Assembly: GCF_019097595.1 (NCBI RefSeq)
Contig: NC_080711.1
Span: 10,832,928 to 10,896,927 of the forward strand
DNA from: Hemibagrus wyckioides
Lineage: Eukaryota; Chordata; Actinopteri; Siluriformes; Bagridae
Length of the DNA stretch: 64,000 nt
Reading direction: 5' to 3'
In this document: positions 23,330 to 36,000 of the stretch, piece after piece
Numbering within the stretch: the first letter of the stretch is position 1
Layout: each line of letters starts with the position of its first letter
Notes under the pieces: generated by a model
The model's input: only the letters and a program-made list of their open reading frames with translations
The model's database searches: none
What the model was told of the DNA's origin: nothing
Translations under genes and position numbers: made by a program

Positions 23330-26300
23330 AATACTGATATAAAATAATTAAAAAACAGTGAAGGGGATCTTTGTGCAGCCAGTGATTTGATGTCACTGCA
23401 TAAACAGAGAAATAGCTGAAAATCAAGGAGGTGTATTCAGTGGTGTTTCCGGTGGGTTGTTGATGGGAAATTATACGTTGCAACTTCACCAGGAACGCAG
23501 CATAATTTCAAAATACACTGTTATGTTTTTGACTGTTTATTGTTCAGGACAGCAGAAACACTTGAAAAAACCATCATCCATAAATTGTTCATTGTGATAT
23601 TTTACAACACGGAAAAAAAAAAATCTCTAGAGCCCAAGTCTGCTGTGCAACAAAAAAGTACACGAGAGGCCTTCATGCGCCTCGCTATCCTAAACAAGAA
23701 CAATAAAGGCCACTTCAGAGAGCTGAAGAGTATCTCCAGAACTTTCACACTTGCCTTTTGACACACTTGTGGGTGAAGATGGCAGGATGCAATTTAGATA
23801 CAGAGTAGGCTCAAAATACCAGGTTCTGCCTACAGTCTCTCCAAGGGTGTTTTTCCGAGTACCCGCTGTTTAAGTGACGCAGACCAGTGACGGCAGGATC
23901 AGTTCTTATTCCATTTCTCCACCCTCTGTAGCTCTACCCACAGGAAGACCACTGAGACAATAAATATGTTTAACCCGCAGTACAAATATAGTATTTAAAG
24001 CACACTTTATGCTGTCTACATTCCATGCACCAAGCATAAATCATGCAAATTGGGCTGTCACCAATTTAAACAAATTATTTAATGAGGAATTTACATTTAG
24101 GAGTTGAAGTGTAGTGGTACAGAAAATGTAGGGACAAATGCTTGTAAAATCTTCTTTAGACGATTATGTGTACATAAGACAATAAAAATAGATGAGTATT
24201 TACAAAAGAGTGCATACCCAATCAAGAGCCTCTCCCTTGCGACCAAAGAGTGGTGCCATTTCACTAGAGTGCCTTCTAAATGTAGTGTTAAGTTATACTG
24301 TGGTTACTAACCACATCCACTGCCAAGAACAAATCCTGATTTCAGAAATGAGTGTGTAGGTAACATTTCCACACTAATCCTGGGTAAATATCTTTAAAAT
24401 TACCAGCCTTTCCTAAAAAAAATTCTAGAAAAAGCAGCAAGAATCATGGCTGAGGTTCACGAGTCAGGCTGAACTGCTTTTTCTGGATAGACACTTGTAT
24501 TATGAACACAGCTATGACTAAAGGAGACAGTGCTATGGAGTACCTGTCTTGCTTGAGCAAATTCAAATAAAAAAAGCATTCACTTGCAATGTTTTTGTGA
24601 GAGGTCTACTTCTAAGATACTAAAAGAGTCCACTCAAACATATCCTTGCACCAACTTCCATGGGGCTAAACACTGCATCCAGTTTGCATACAGTATAACC
24701 TGTAAAGTAATCTACTAGTGTTTCACTGGAGTTCCACTGCTTCTATCGGTGTACATTTTCATTCTACAATTTACAGTAAAGTTTGCATCCTCCTTGTCTA
24801 TAAATGGAATAAAATGGAAAATGTATTACTGTTTTTAGTAAGAGAAATACAAAATGTTCCAAATGACAGGATCCAAAAGCTGATCAGAAAATACTAAATA
24901 TTTATAGAACATTCATTAAGGGAGATGAAATATTAACTTAGCTTCTTTTTCCACTAATAACATGCAAACATTCACTATTTTACCACTTTGTGACTCTACA
25001 AATGGTGCAGCACAAATAAATCTTGAACACACATAAATGACTTGTTTCTATAAAATAGAAAAGATAATATTGCTTCAAAGTGTTTCTTTCCTGAAAGAAG
25101 CAACTGAAGGAAATAAACTGAAACTGAAATAACTAGAAAGAAGTATCTGCCAGTAGAAAAAAAAAAAAACAATTTGAAAAGCTTGGAAATTGGAAAAGAT
25201 GTCTATTATATTCTTAATGGGCTTGTATTTGTTATATAATAATCTTATAATGATGTATATTAGAGATGTGCTTTTCTGTGATTCAACATATCGTCACTTG
25301 CTAAAATACCTCTGTCATTTTTTTGGCAGTTAAGCAATGTAAAAATTGATAAATACGATGATTAAACATTTCAGAGATAGTCTTTTACTTTTGCTACAAA
25401 TACATTCTCACATACATCATTCTGGCTCGGTGAAAACCTGCTCAAGGAGACATTAGAATGCTCATTTTGCCCATAATATATGAACTCATGACCTGATCTC
25501 ATGAGATATTCATACGAAATCCTCTGAGAGAGGATAACATAGATGAATTTTTATTGGATTTTATATAAATTGAGGCATATGAAAAGGTATGAAGAATAAC
25601 CCCCAGCAACCCCCTCCCCCACGTGCAACCTTTAACTGTAACCTTCATATCTTCTTAAATCACTAAATGAAAAAGATAATTATGACTTTGTAAAGTGTCA
25701 GACCGTCTTAATTTCAGCATACACAACTTTCTTTTCTCAGCATAAAGCAGTTTTCCACTCAGGATCTAAGCAGTAAGGTATAATGCTGTATTCTAGACTT
25801 TTCTCTCAATGTTAATGAATGACTTATCCACAACCATATTTCTGATCTCTAAAGCTTGATGTTGGTCAACAGTTCTTCCTGAAATAAACTACTGTGTAAC
25901 TGAAGATGCTGTGTAAGCTTAGCATTTCTTTTGACAATGCTTGCAAAAAAAGTGAGCAATGCCTCTGGTGCTCTGCCTTCTTATAACAGAGACCAGATTA
26001 CATGACTATATTTTAGTACATAACCCAGTAAGCAAGCGACAGCAACAGCCTTTAATTATATAATAAGTTAAGGGTTTTTTTCCCTACACTAGATAAAAAT
26101 ATGTAATGATTGTAAAGTGCTTGACTAAATGAACTCTGCCCTTCTACCACTTCAGCAAACTGAAAATCCATCTCTTGAAACGCAACTGGAATACATTAGG
26201 GAAAGACAAAGAGATTTTTCTTAATGATTTTTAAAACACAATACTTATACAAGTTACACAAAAAAAAATAAAAGCAAGACTCTAAGAAAATCTAAGATTA

Positions 26301-27180
26301 TTAAACCAATTTCTAGACATATTTGACTGTTTTAAGCTTTACATTTTCTTGCTCTATTGGCAGATTATTTTTGCTTATTTTATGAATTAACTTCTACAAA
26401 AAGAAATAATAATCCGTGAAGATATTTTTAATCCGCTAAGATGTCATTTATTGCAGTGCAATGTGTAAAAAAAAAAGAAGTTTGTCAAATCTGTCTTAAC
26501 GTCTCAGAACTGGTTACAAATGAAAGTGATAAAAAAAATTGCTATTATTTTAACGCTTTCATTTGGCTGTTCTCTCAATCGCTCTCTTCAGCCATTTTTT
26601 TTTTTACTTCCATTTGTATAATAGATGATTCAGAAGCTAGCAGGCTGCGCATTTGATGAGCATTATGAGCATGACCGATATGCCTGATTCTGCAAAAGAC
26701 CCTGGAGTTAAGAAGCAATCAAAGACACAGATGGCACTATTGTCTCTGGATTTGTAATCTACATGCAGAACAGACCATTTAGTTTAAATTCTCTGAATCA
26801 TCCTCCTTAGAGCAGATTAGAGCAGTATATTCTTTGTTTAAAGCACAATAACACAGTATAATAACTCTTCTACACTCCATTTATTTTATACTACACTACA
26901 TGCTTAGTAGTAATGTCTGTTATCTGTGCAGTCTCGACAGAGTTGAAATGGTGATAAATCGATGGCAGCACTTACAGGACACTAAGAAGTGGCAGCCACT
27001 TAAAGACTTTGTGTGTCTGTAAGATGGGTGAGGGAGAACAGGAGGATAGGAGTAAACAATTAATACTTTCAAGATGAAAATCTCATCTGATGAAATATAG
27101 CTTTTATTAGTCTGAGCTACCAGTGAAGCAGGTAAAGAAATCACATCTATTAACCAAGAAATGCATCATCACTCCTTTAG
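23330..27180. other. Long non-coding stretch, nothing firmly recognised
   Basis: AT-rich, mostly unique-looking. It has short homopolymer runs (for example 25158-25171, 26590-26605) and no tRNA-like boxes, inverted termini or recognisable protein similarity. The 26620-26720 segment looks information-rich but has no coding signature. Confidence 0.45.
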
Positions 27181-27184
27181 ATAG

Positions 27185-28010
27185 ACATTCATTTCTTATC
27201 CATTTGTTGTTCCTCATTGGGCTTGAGGTGGCATCAATCTCAATCCGGATTTTTCTACCCCAGCCAGATTCTAGCTCTGGATGTTTCCAAGCCAACTGTA
27301 AGATATAATCTGTGCAGCAGGTCCTGGGTCTGCCTTGTGGCCCTTTATCCACTAGGATGTCACTGATACAGCTTTACTTGGGAGCTGACCAGGGGCATGA
27401 TTGCAAGATGTCCAAAACAAGTCACTTAGCTCAATTCAATTTAGAAATCTTCACTGGGTCCCTCCCACATTGCTGGGTTCTTCACCATGTCACCAGGGAG
27501 TAAATCTAGAAACCTGGCAGAGGAACCTGATTTCTACCTTCCTGTACTCCTGACCTTACTCTTATAGTTTTCAAGACCTTATTTTCAGTTCATGGCTATA
27601 ACTCCGAAGGCAGGCATATACTGACCATTAAACAAAAAAATTGTCTGAATAGACCACCACAGACCAACACAGTGACTGTAATGTGACCTGATAGAAATTT
27701 TCCCATTCCTAGTGAATAAGATTGCAAGACATAAAGCCCTTCACCCAGGACCAGGGTATCTCTGTTCATCTCAAAGCAACACCCTACTTTTGTTACCCCA
27801 GACATGTACCAGAGGCAACCAGATACCCCATAATCCTATCATACCTCCCCCAGAAATTATCAGATGCCTTTTTCAAATCTTCCACACACACTGATAGACT
27901 GGATTAGCATACTACCATTAGCTCTCTCAAAACTGTACTATAATAAAAGAGCTAGTTCCACAGCTTGAACAGAACCGGCATTGTTCCTCCTGAACTGTAG
28001 GCAAAGACAG
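27185..28010 (-). mobile_element. RTE/Rex3-like LINE relict (reverse transcriptase C-terminal half)
   Basis: On the minus strand, around 27352-27270, the translation reads KGPQGRPRTCCTDYILQLAW. This matches the characteristic LINE C-terminal pattern GRPRT-x-RDYI-x-LAW. Further upstream on the same strand (about 27980-28005) lies GTTCAGGAGGAACAATGCC, the segment encoding the QEEQCGF-like RT motif of this LINE group. The intervening RT is heavily decayed. Blocks are shared with 58313-58800 and 16624-16940. Clade naming is inferred from remembered teleost LINE sequences; RTE/Rex3 is my best guess. Confidence 0.65.
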
Positions 28011-29799
28011 TCAGACAAAATAAAACTATCAAATAAATAGAATAATCAACTAATAATGGTTGGATAGCAGTATGTTTTATTTCTTTGGCTCAAAAAAATT
28101 CTATCAAAAACATTTTATATGTAGGAAAAAGGGTCTACATAATGTTCGACTTTGTCTAACCAGGACATTTGATTGCCTAACCTTCTAAATACATTGTGAC
28201 AACATTGTCAAACCATTACAGTCCAGCAGATATTAAACAGATGTTCAACAGATGTTAAAGCACTGCAGGCAGGAGCAGACAAAGCTAAATGAGACATTAG
28301 TGAAAGTATATATAATGTGGAAAACTCGTAATCAGAAACGGAAGCATACAACTAAAATGTACTCAAGTGGAAAAAAGATGTGAGGTAGGTGCAAGGGAAG
28401 CCATTTTATTGATATATTATATAGTGTACAGTCATTGGCTGGATGGAGAAGAAGAGCCCTTGATAGGTCTAAAAACAAATATAGAGAGTAAACTGTATTT
28501 TATTCTTGAAAATATAATTTACTCTATGCCAAAGTACTAGTATTTAATTTCAATACTTTTTCTTTTTCAGTATTTTGGGTATTTTAAGGCTTTCATCTCA
28601 TAGAACCTGTCATATACATACTAGATATTCTAATAAGATTCTTAGTTGGCTGGGAAATTACAATGGAAATAAATGTGCTTAACTCCAAAGAGAATTTAGG
28701 GGGCACTGACATCATTCTGTCTTTTCGACATCATTTGGTTTCTGTACTCAGTGAGAGGGTAATGAGGGGGAGATTTTACATTGTATTAATAATGTACAAC
28801 GCACAGTTTGGATTTCTACATTGGCTTGAGTATGCAAATCAAACCGGACTCGAGACCCAACTGAATAGTCGCTACTGCAGGACTCTGTAGCAGAATTTAA
28901 TTTTACCACAGCAATAATTCTGCACTAGAAGACAAAATTAAGCTAGATATATGTTTTTATTCCCGTTGACTAACAGACTGTAGATTAACAGAAGAACTGT
29001 GTATTGACTTGTGTCAGTGAATCTTTTTATTATCTATCCCTGAATCATTTTATACCTGCTGAATATGCCTCATCTTTTTAAATAAAAAATGCTATGGATT
29101 GTAGTAGCAAAATGAAATTCAACCTTCCGGCACTCATCAGCTTTTAAAAGGATCTTTCTATTCGCTCATCTCCTAAATGTGCTGAATATAAATATCTGTC
29201 TGGTGTATCCTTTAATTATTTCTACATTAGCTATAAAAAGAGTGATGAATGAGCTATCTAATAGCTTTTTATCTCTATTTAATTTGTTAAGAGCAACAAT
29301 ATCGATCTAACAGAAATGTCATTCTTTTTTTTATTTCTAGACCTATTTCTAGACCTTACCAAGTAAGTGTCACATGAAACTTTAAAAGGAAAAAAAAGTT
29401 TTTCTTTCATACTAAACATACTACACTAAGATATTCATGAGATTCAGATCATTTACATATCTCAAATATTTCATTAGCATAGGCTGTTATAATGTCTGGT
29501 CTTTTTAATAACTGTCTATTTTAAGGTAGTGTATAGGTGATATTTGCAAGAAAAGTAATAAGATTTGAAAGTTATCTGCACTTGGCCTTTATAGAACATT
29601 CGTAAGCATTACATAATAAGTATATACATATTTAACAAAGCAACGTCAGACTTTTGTGAAATAACCACATTTATGTGTTATGTGATGTATGATTACATGA
29701 GACAGAGAAGATCCTAGAAATAATCATTATGGGGCAACTGTTCGAGAGACTCCAGAGGTTAGGATCTGTGTGCAGAGAGTTTGTTATAATAAAATAAAT
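28011..29799. other. Non-coding stretch with an octamer motif, otherwise nothing recognised
   Basis: Unique-looking. ATGCAAAT (POU/octamer core) occurs at 28832-28839 in a less AT-rich segment (28660-28890). No coding or mobile-element signature. Confidence 0.4.
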
Positions 29800-30085
29800 G
29801 CAAATCTAAGAATCTCAAATCCACTGTAGATCACAGGCAAACCCAGTTCAAGTCACAAATCCAAATGTCAAAGTCAAGACACAGGCAAAGGCAAGCACTA
29901 ATCCACAACAGACCAAGACAAGGGCAATACCAGAAATTCGGATAAGAGAAGATCAATGCAAGGTTCATGCACACAGGATAACACTGGCTTAGAATTTATG
30001 AGATTGGCAACCTGTAAGGCCTCGCGAAGAATCTATGTGTCCATGTGGCTTGCATCTGGTGAAGCAGGAAATGGAAAGAATAACA
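29800..30085 (-). repeat. LTR-element-like relict fragment (low confidence)
   Basis: Purine-rich repeats of CACAGGCAAA, AGTCAAGACACAGGCAAAGG and CCAAGACAAGGGCAA, followed by a CTTAGAA block and GCAACCTGTAAGGCCTCGCG. The wording resembles internal leader or LTR sequence of fish retroelements read in reverse. It is not confirmed by a second copy or coding sequence here. Confidence 0.3.
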
Positions 30086-30764
30086 GAAGATTGCAGTGTG
30101 GTCTTCTTAACCTTCCTTAACCTTTCTAAAAATGTATATAATGTATTTGTTTCACATAAGTGCATGGAATTGGCTGTCCTCTAATCTGGTGGTGTATTAA
30201 TATTCAAGACTAGCCTTATTCCAGTATACCTTTACTTATTTGACAGTAGCTGCAGGATTTTGCTGATATTTTTTTATTTTTTGCAGCCAAAAAATGCTTG
30301 CTTTTTCATTCAGAATTTGTTATGCAATGTTTTTATGCTTTTTTTGTTTGGGAAAATAACTTGCATTGGTAAAATCACAAGCACGGGATTCTACTTTTAA
30401 ACTACCAGTGAAGAAACATATCCATGATAGCTGTACTCTTGTTTGACATGTGATTTGAACAGGGCTTGGGATGAACGAGCATTATGATGATATACCATAC
30501 AACTTATTTGCAGGAAAAGTTGGCAGCTTCTTCAAATATTGCAGTATTTGCTTGATTTTGCACTAATTTCTGTAGAGACTGATTTAAAAAGTTCAACTAA
30601 AATAATTTATTAAACATTTCCATGCCCATAAAGTATCTGTTCAACAACTCCACTTGTTTAAAAATGAATTATGTCAGCTAATTTATTTTAATGGAATGAC
30701 ATTTTTTCACTGCTAATCATGAACATAATGAGCATTCTTTTCTTTTCTCCTTTGAATCTGTTTG

Positions 30765-31160
30765 GTCTGAAGGTATTAATTAATTTTGTACAACAGCAAC
30801 ACTGACAGCAGCACCGGCTGCAAAAATTACAGGTTTACATTAATGCACTCAATCAAAAATGATATATTTCTGTATATTTCGGTACGATATATACGGTATA
30901 TTTCTGTTAACACTCCAAAGAGTTTACGACTAATAATAAATGGTGTTGATGTTATGTAACAAAGACGTTGAAATGTTGATATAGTGAAGCTTTCTGTATG
31001 GACATGGTTCTTTTATATTTATGGAAGGAGTCTTCAATGTCAGGACTTTGGAACATTGGGTCGGTTCTCCAAAACAGCTTTATTATTACAGTGGTCAGTG
31101 GAAATAACTTCTCCTGCAGATGTTCCACGATATTAAACAGAAAAAAAAATGATAACACGT
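30765..31160 (+). repeat. Dispersed repeat R1, copy 4 (both parts)
   Basis: The 5' part is at 30765-30850 (GGTCTGAAGGTATTAATTA, GTACAACAGCAACACTGACA, ACAGGTTTACATTAATGC). The 3' part is at 31010-31145 (ATTTATGGAAGGAGTCTTC, AATGTCAGGACTTTGGAAC, ATTAAACAGA). Block order matches the copy at 9312-9840. The longest open frame in the window (30998-31501) begins inside this repeat. Confidence 0.55.
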
Positions 31161-31727
31161 CTTTCATTAGTAAGATTAGAACTTTACTCATTCTCATTGG
31201 GAAATATGAAGAATATAGCACTACAGGGCATAGTGTTATAGGATCAACAAGGGGGTTAATGGCCATGCTTGAATGTCTTGTGTGGGTTCAAATAAAATGT
31301 TACCAGAAATTGATTGATACCAATAATTTATACCGATTTACTCACCTATCTAGACTAAGAGTTAACAATGATTTCACAGATTTAACAGTGGACCAGTGGA
31401 CTTCCAACACTTCCCAGAATGGCCATTCCATGCTTGGTAAAAGTTTGTACTGGTTACACCAGTATATAAATAAACATTTAAAAATAAATGTAAATATGTA
31501 ATATTACATTTACATTTAATTAAAAAGGTTCCATGGTCAGTAGAGAAATTTCACCAACAAAACAAAGGTTTCATGGCTTTTTGGTGGCTATCTTGACCCA
31601 CATACAACCAAATAAAAAGCCTTTACAGACACATCATGCCAAAATTGACATCCATTCCTAGCAGTGTGTTTATTTTCATGATGCTATTTTGGATACAGAA
31701 GACGCTGCTGATTCCTAGAAACCTGCT

Positions 31728-31748
31728 GTTGTTGTTGTTGTTGTTGTT
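31728..31748. repeat. (TTG)7 microsatellite
   Basis: Short uninterrupted TTG array. Confidence 0.9.
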
Positions 31749-32217
31749 TACAATGCAAGAGTAGGTGTTAATGACATGCTTTCATAAATGGCTGACACTT
31801 AAATTTCTCTGCATTTATAGAAGATGTTTTTTTTGTTTTTTTTTAAAAATGCAATGTAATTTATGTCTCCACTCTCTTTTTCTGAGTCTGGCATAGGTTC
31901 AAGTCAGCAGCACACAAAATGTATGAAATGTCTAGGTTTTCAGTCATTCCAGGCCATGTAAAATGTCTGTGACCTTTACACCACCTCCTATAATTGAACT
32001 TGTGGAATAAACCAGTGAAGCCCTTAGAATGAATATCGAAAGATTATTCATCTTCAAGACAAGTCCAGTCACCTTGACTCAAGCACAAGCAGCAATGTTA
32101 AGTATATTAAACTCACTACTGTAGGCACTGGGGTCCTGTTAGATTCCAGTTCAGTCAGACAAAGCAACAATTCCATATTAAATCATTTAATTAAATATAG
32201 AGATATACTTACAGCAC

Positions 32218-32382
32218 TGGGAGTGAGGTGAGAGGATTACACCCAGGATACAGTACATTCACACCTAGAGGCAATCTGGTGGTGTCAATGCAGCTCCTAC
32301 AGTAGCATGCTTTATCTAAGTGAGAGGAAACTGAAGAACCCAGAGAAAACCTTCCCATACATGCAGAAAGAGAATCTGAGGG
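32218..32382 (-). mobile_element. tRNA-derived SINE (type C) fragment
   Basis: Reverse-oriented body of the type C SINE. ACCCAGGATACAGTACATTC, GCATGCTTTATCTAAGTGAG, GAGGAAACTGAAGAACCCAG and ATGCAGAAAGAGAAT correspond, reversed, to the CTGGTTTTCCTCC-type body of the copy at 60025-60335. The head with box A/B is not recognisable. A frame of 70 codons overlapping it (32209-32421) is therefore repeat-derived. Confidence 0.6.
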
Positions 32383-32930
32383 CAATTCATCCCTCAGCAT
32401 CTTAAACAGTGCAACAATCATGTTCCCTGTAAAACTACCATTATCTTTGGATTAATCTTAAAATATCACTATTGTGGATTAATAGGATTAATTGCATTCA
32501 TATTTCAGATGTACCTGATCTACCAGATCTAAGTTTACCACAACATATTGTCAGAGATGATTTCTTAATGTGAAAGGAAATAAGGTAGAATCAGTGTAAG
32601 GCATATTGGATCGGCTGCTTCCAATCGAATAATGGTTCACGCATCTCAACGTGCAGCCAAAAAATATCTAATTGAATGCCTATCAGCACAAAAGTATTGG
32701 TTTCTAGCACAATGAGATTAATTATCTTCCAATTTTTGAGACACAATCTGGTAATGTGGTATTTTTTTATTGTAATGCAGTGCATTACAGTAAATTAAAG
32801 GGATCCAGGGACTCCCTAGGGATGCATGAATCCAATCAGATAGGTCTGTGGTTTATTCATTTATTCTTTTGTTTGTTTTACACATTTTATTTACACTGAT
32901 ATAAATTGCAACACATTATCAAACAGACTA

Positions 32931-32933
<3 letters not shown>

Positions 32934-33013
<80 letters not shown>
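32934..33013. repeat. (TTA)26 microsatellite
   Basis: About 80 bp of near-perfect TTA units, one of the longest microsatellites in the window. It is likely to be length-polymorphic. Confidence 0.97.
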
Positions 33014-36000
33014 TGTAACAGTTATTAGCCTTGAATTTATTTACTTTTATTTTATTTTAAAAAATTAACATTTAAATTTAAATAATCAATAATAGCATTT
33101 TGCCAGTACAAAGTCCAGAAATAAAAAAAAAAACTCTATGGTGCCAACAAATTATTACTATTAATATATAACTAATAATAAGTCTAATATTTATTTTGAT
33201 TACATTTTATGGATTTTATTCATAAATCTGTGCTGAAGTGGTCTGTGGACCCATCCACTGCTTATCTAAAGCTATTGTATCACATAGCTAGTTTTCAAAG
33301 AAGATAAATGTTGGATTTGGGAATAAATTAAATCCAAATTATATCAGAACTAAAAGCTCTTTCATCATCTAGCATGTAAACATCTTTAATGAGCGCCAGT
33401 GATTAAATAGGGAGATTTACACAATGCTGTTGCAAAATTTGCTTAAAAGGCTGGGGTGCTCTCTGGATAACCATCTGGAATGGTTATAGAAAACATGCAA
33501 CAAAAAAAAAAAACCCTAATTATTCTGTAAATACTTTGTTTGAACATGTTTTCTTTTAGTGAATTCTTAACTGGGCAAAGGATGAAAAGCAGAAAAAATA
33601 AAGCTAAATCCTGTAATAACTTATAGTCTGCATTGAGAAGACAGGAAGAAGAAAGTTTTTTAGTAAGGAAACATGGAAGACCGAGAGACAGATGTGAAAA
33701 TGTCCACCAGGAAATCCACACATTTATATTAAGCAGCGCTCCCTTTCTCTGGGTGCAAACATGCCAACAATACCTGGTGTCTTTCTTTAGCTTTCCAAAA
33801 TGGCTTTATTTCACACCATAAGAACACACTGTTAAGAATAAGCATGATTTCTCCAAATGCCCCTTCACAAAGTGAAACAGTATCATAAAAATTTTTTTTT
33901 TAGAGTTTCAAAACGCCTGAGGCTCGCAGTTTGGATGCTATTACGCTTTCAGGAACTTAATAAAACTAAACAAATTATTATTGCTACAGATATTAAATAC
34001 TGCTCTAAAGTTCAATCAGCTTAAAGAGTGACAGATGTAAAAAGGGATTTTTTCACTCTTTCATTTCTTTTTTTCAATGTTCCCACAGTAAATGATAAAT
34101 GTATTTGTGTATGTTTATGCACACCGCTCTGAAGAAACTGCCTGTAATGGAACGGGACTCTTAAGGAAATCAAAGGTTTAAGCTCATTAAGCCCTCGGAA
34201 AGTGTTTAGAATTCATTTTACTACTGAAATACGGATTACCAGGGTCTCCATTTCTCCAGTGAAAACACTGCCCAAATAATGCAGTTAAATTGGGAGAATA
34301 TAATATTCTGTTTGGAGGCTTGCTGTATATGTGACAAACCCACCATGTCAGAAAAAAAAAAAAAACATCTGTGCCACAAGCAGTGTACGAGCCAAAAATA
34401 ACACTGACTCAAATGATAAAACAGAGTAGATATGACAGCTAGTGGCTTTACTTGCCGAAATCAGCTTCTACACATTTACATGTCAATCTTTATTTACAGT
34501 TATTCTTGATGCACTGCAGATCTTAGAACATCAATATCAACGATGGGAGTGTCAGTCCAATTCTGGAGAGTCTCATCTGTGCTTTTTATTTATTTTTATT
34601 TTTTTTCTTTAGCCGAGCCTGGAGAAAAACTTCTTGTGTCTTGTGGAATATCAAGGAACAAAATCAATACAAGTGCCTGTGCCTCCTGAATTCAATTTCT
34701 AGAGAAGCAGAAACTATAGAATCCAAGCCATTTTCAGTTTTCTCTCAAGGCTGAAAGGAGCTAATAAAGTGAAAAAGTGTTCAGTACAATGATCAAATAG
34801 TTTTTGCCATTTGTTCTACTTTTGTTTCAGGCGCTCAGTACAAGCAGAAAGCGATTGTCAGGTTGCATTTGAGATCCTGAATGTGAATAATAAGAGGTTG
34901 AACAGCAGCAGGACGTTTATGATAGCATCACAACAATATGTACTTGCATTCCTGCTTTTATTGCCTTTGTTATTACATTTTTATTACGCAAATGTAGCCC
35001 ATAGTGTGAATGTTATATCATGTTATTTTAAGCATTATTTTCACATATTTGTTTGTTATGTGGGCTGCTGTATTGCAACGCAAGGTTAAAGTGTGTGGGT
35101 TGTGATATTCACTGGCCTGCAGTAGTGTAGAGAAGAGTCTTGACCTTTTTCTTCTTCTTTTTCTTATGAGCATTTTTTATGGAAGCAAATTTTAGCCCAG
35201 TCATTAACAAGAATTAATATTCCTCTGCAATATAAGGTCATTACACTTAATTGCCTTATAAATAGTTGGGGAAAAGTGTTAATAAACAAAACCAATTACT
35301 GCTTGTGCTTTGTGCAGGCACTTTATGGATTGTCTTACGAATAGCAATTAATTAAATGCTAAGTTTACACAAATAAATGGTTTTAAAGTTTATATTTTAT
35401 TTATCGAGTCATAATGAATGTGCGGGTGCTGAAACATGTAAAGACTGCACTTGAGATACATATTTAATAGGTTATTAGATCTGGACCCACATTGTTTTGG
35501 AGAGATTACGAGAAGTGAACTCGCACCGGAATAATAAATCTATGCTTGTGATTTTTAGAGAGTTTCCTTACGCCCTCAAAAAAAAATCTTGCAGATTGGC
35601 TGTACATGTTATGGTCTATGAAAGCCTGAGTTTCAGAACATTTTCCAGAGCTGTATAAAGGTCTTTCTGCAGCTATGAAACATTTTTATTAACTTCTTGT
35701 TTGGCCATCAAAGCATAAAGAAAAAAAAAATCAGAGATTTGTCTTCACTACAATAACTTTGTTATTTAGTTTACTGAAGTTTCTTTAGCCGCCAATGCTA
35801 TGCTCATGTCGATGCCGTTCACTGACCTATGAAATGCAATTCTCAAACTCAACCCATCTAATGAGTGAAACTAATGGGGTTGATCATCAATGTGCCATTT
35901 TTAGGAACACTAGAAAAAAATCAAGCGTCCATGTTCTGGGGAAATGAGTTGGATGATTAGAGACAAAAATCCATCAGTTGTTGATGATTAGCCATCCCAA

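Noticed and set aside
30998..31501. Longest open frame in the window (167 codons, + strand)
   Set aside because: Its first 140 bp lie inside the dispersed repeat R1, the translation shows no domain, and there is no splice or promoter context.
17957..33013. CRISPR-like regular spacing of repeats
   Set aside because: The repeats are simple sequence microsatellites without unique spacers, in a eukaryotic context.
34811..35089. Exon-like frame after an acceptor-like TTTTGTTTCAG
   Set aside because: No donor site partner and no recognisable protein; the second half is a hydrophobic run from T-rich DNA.
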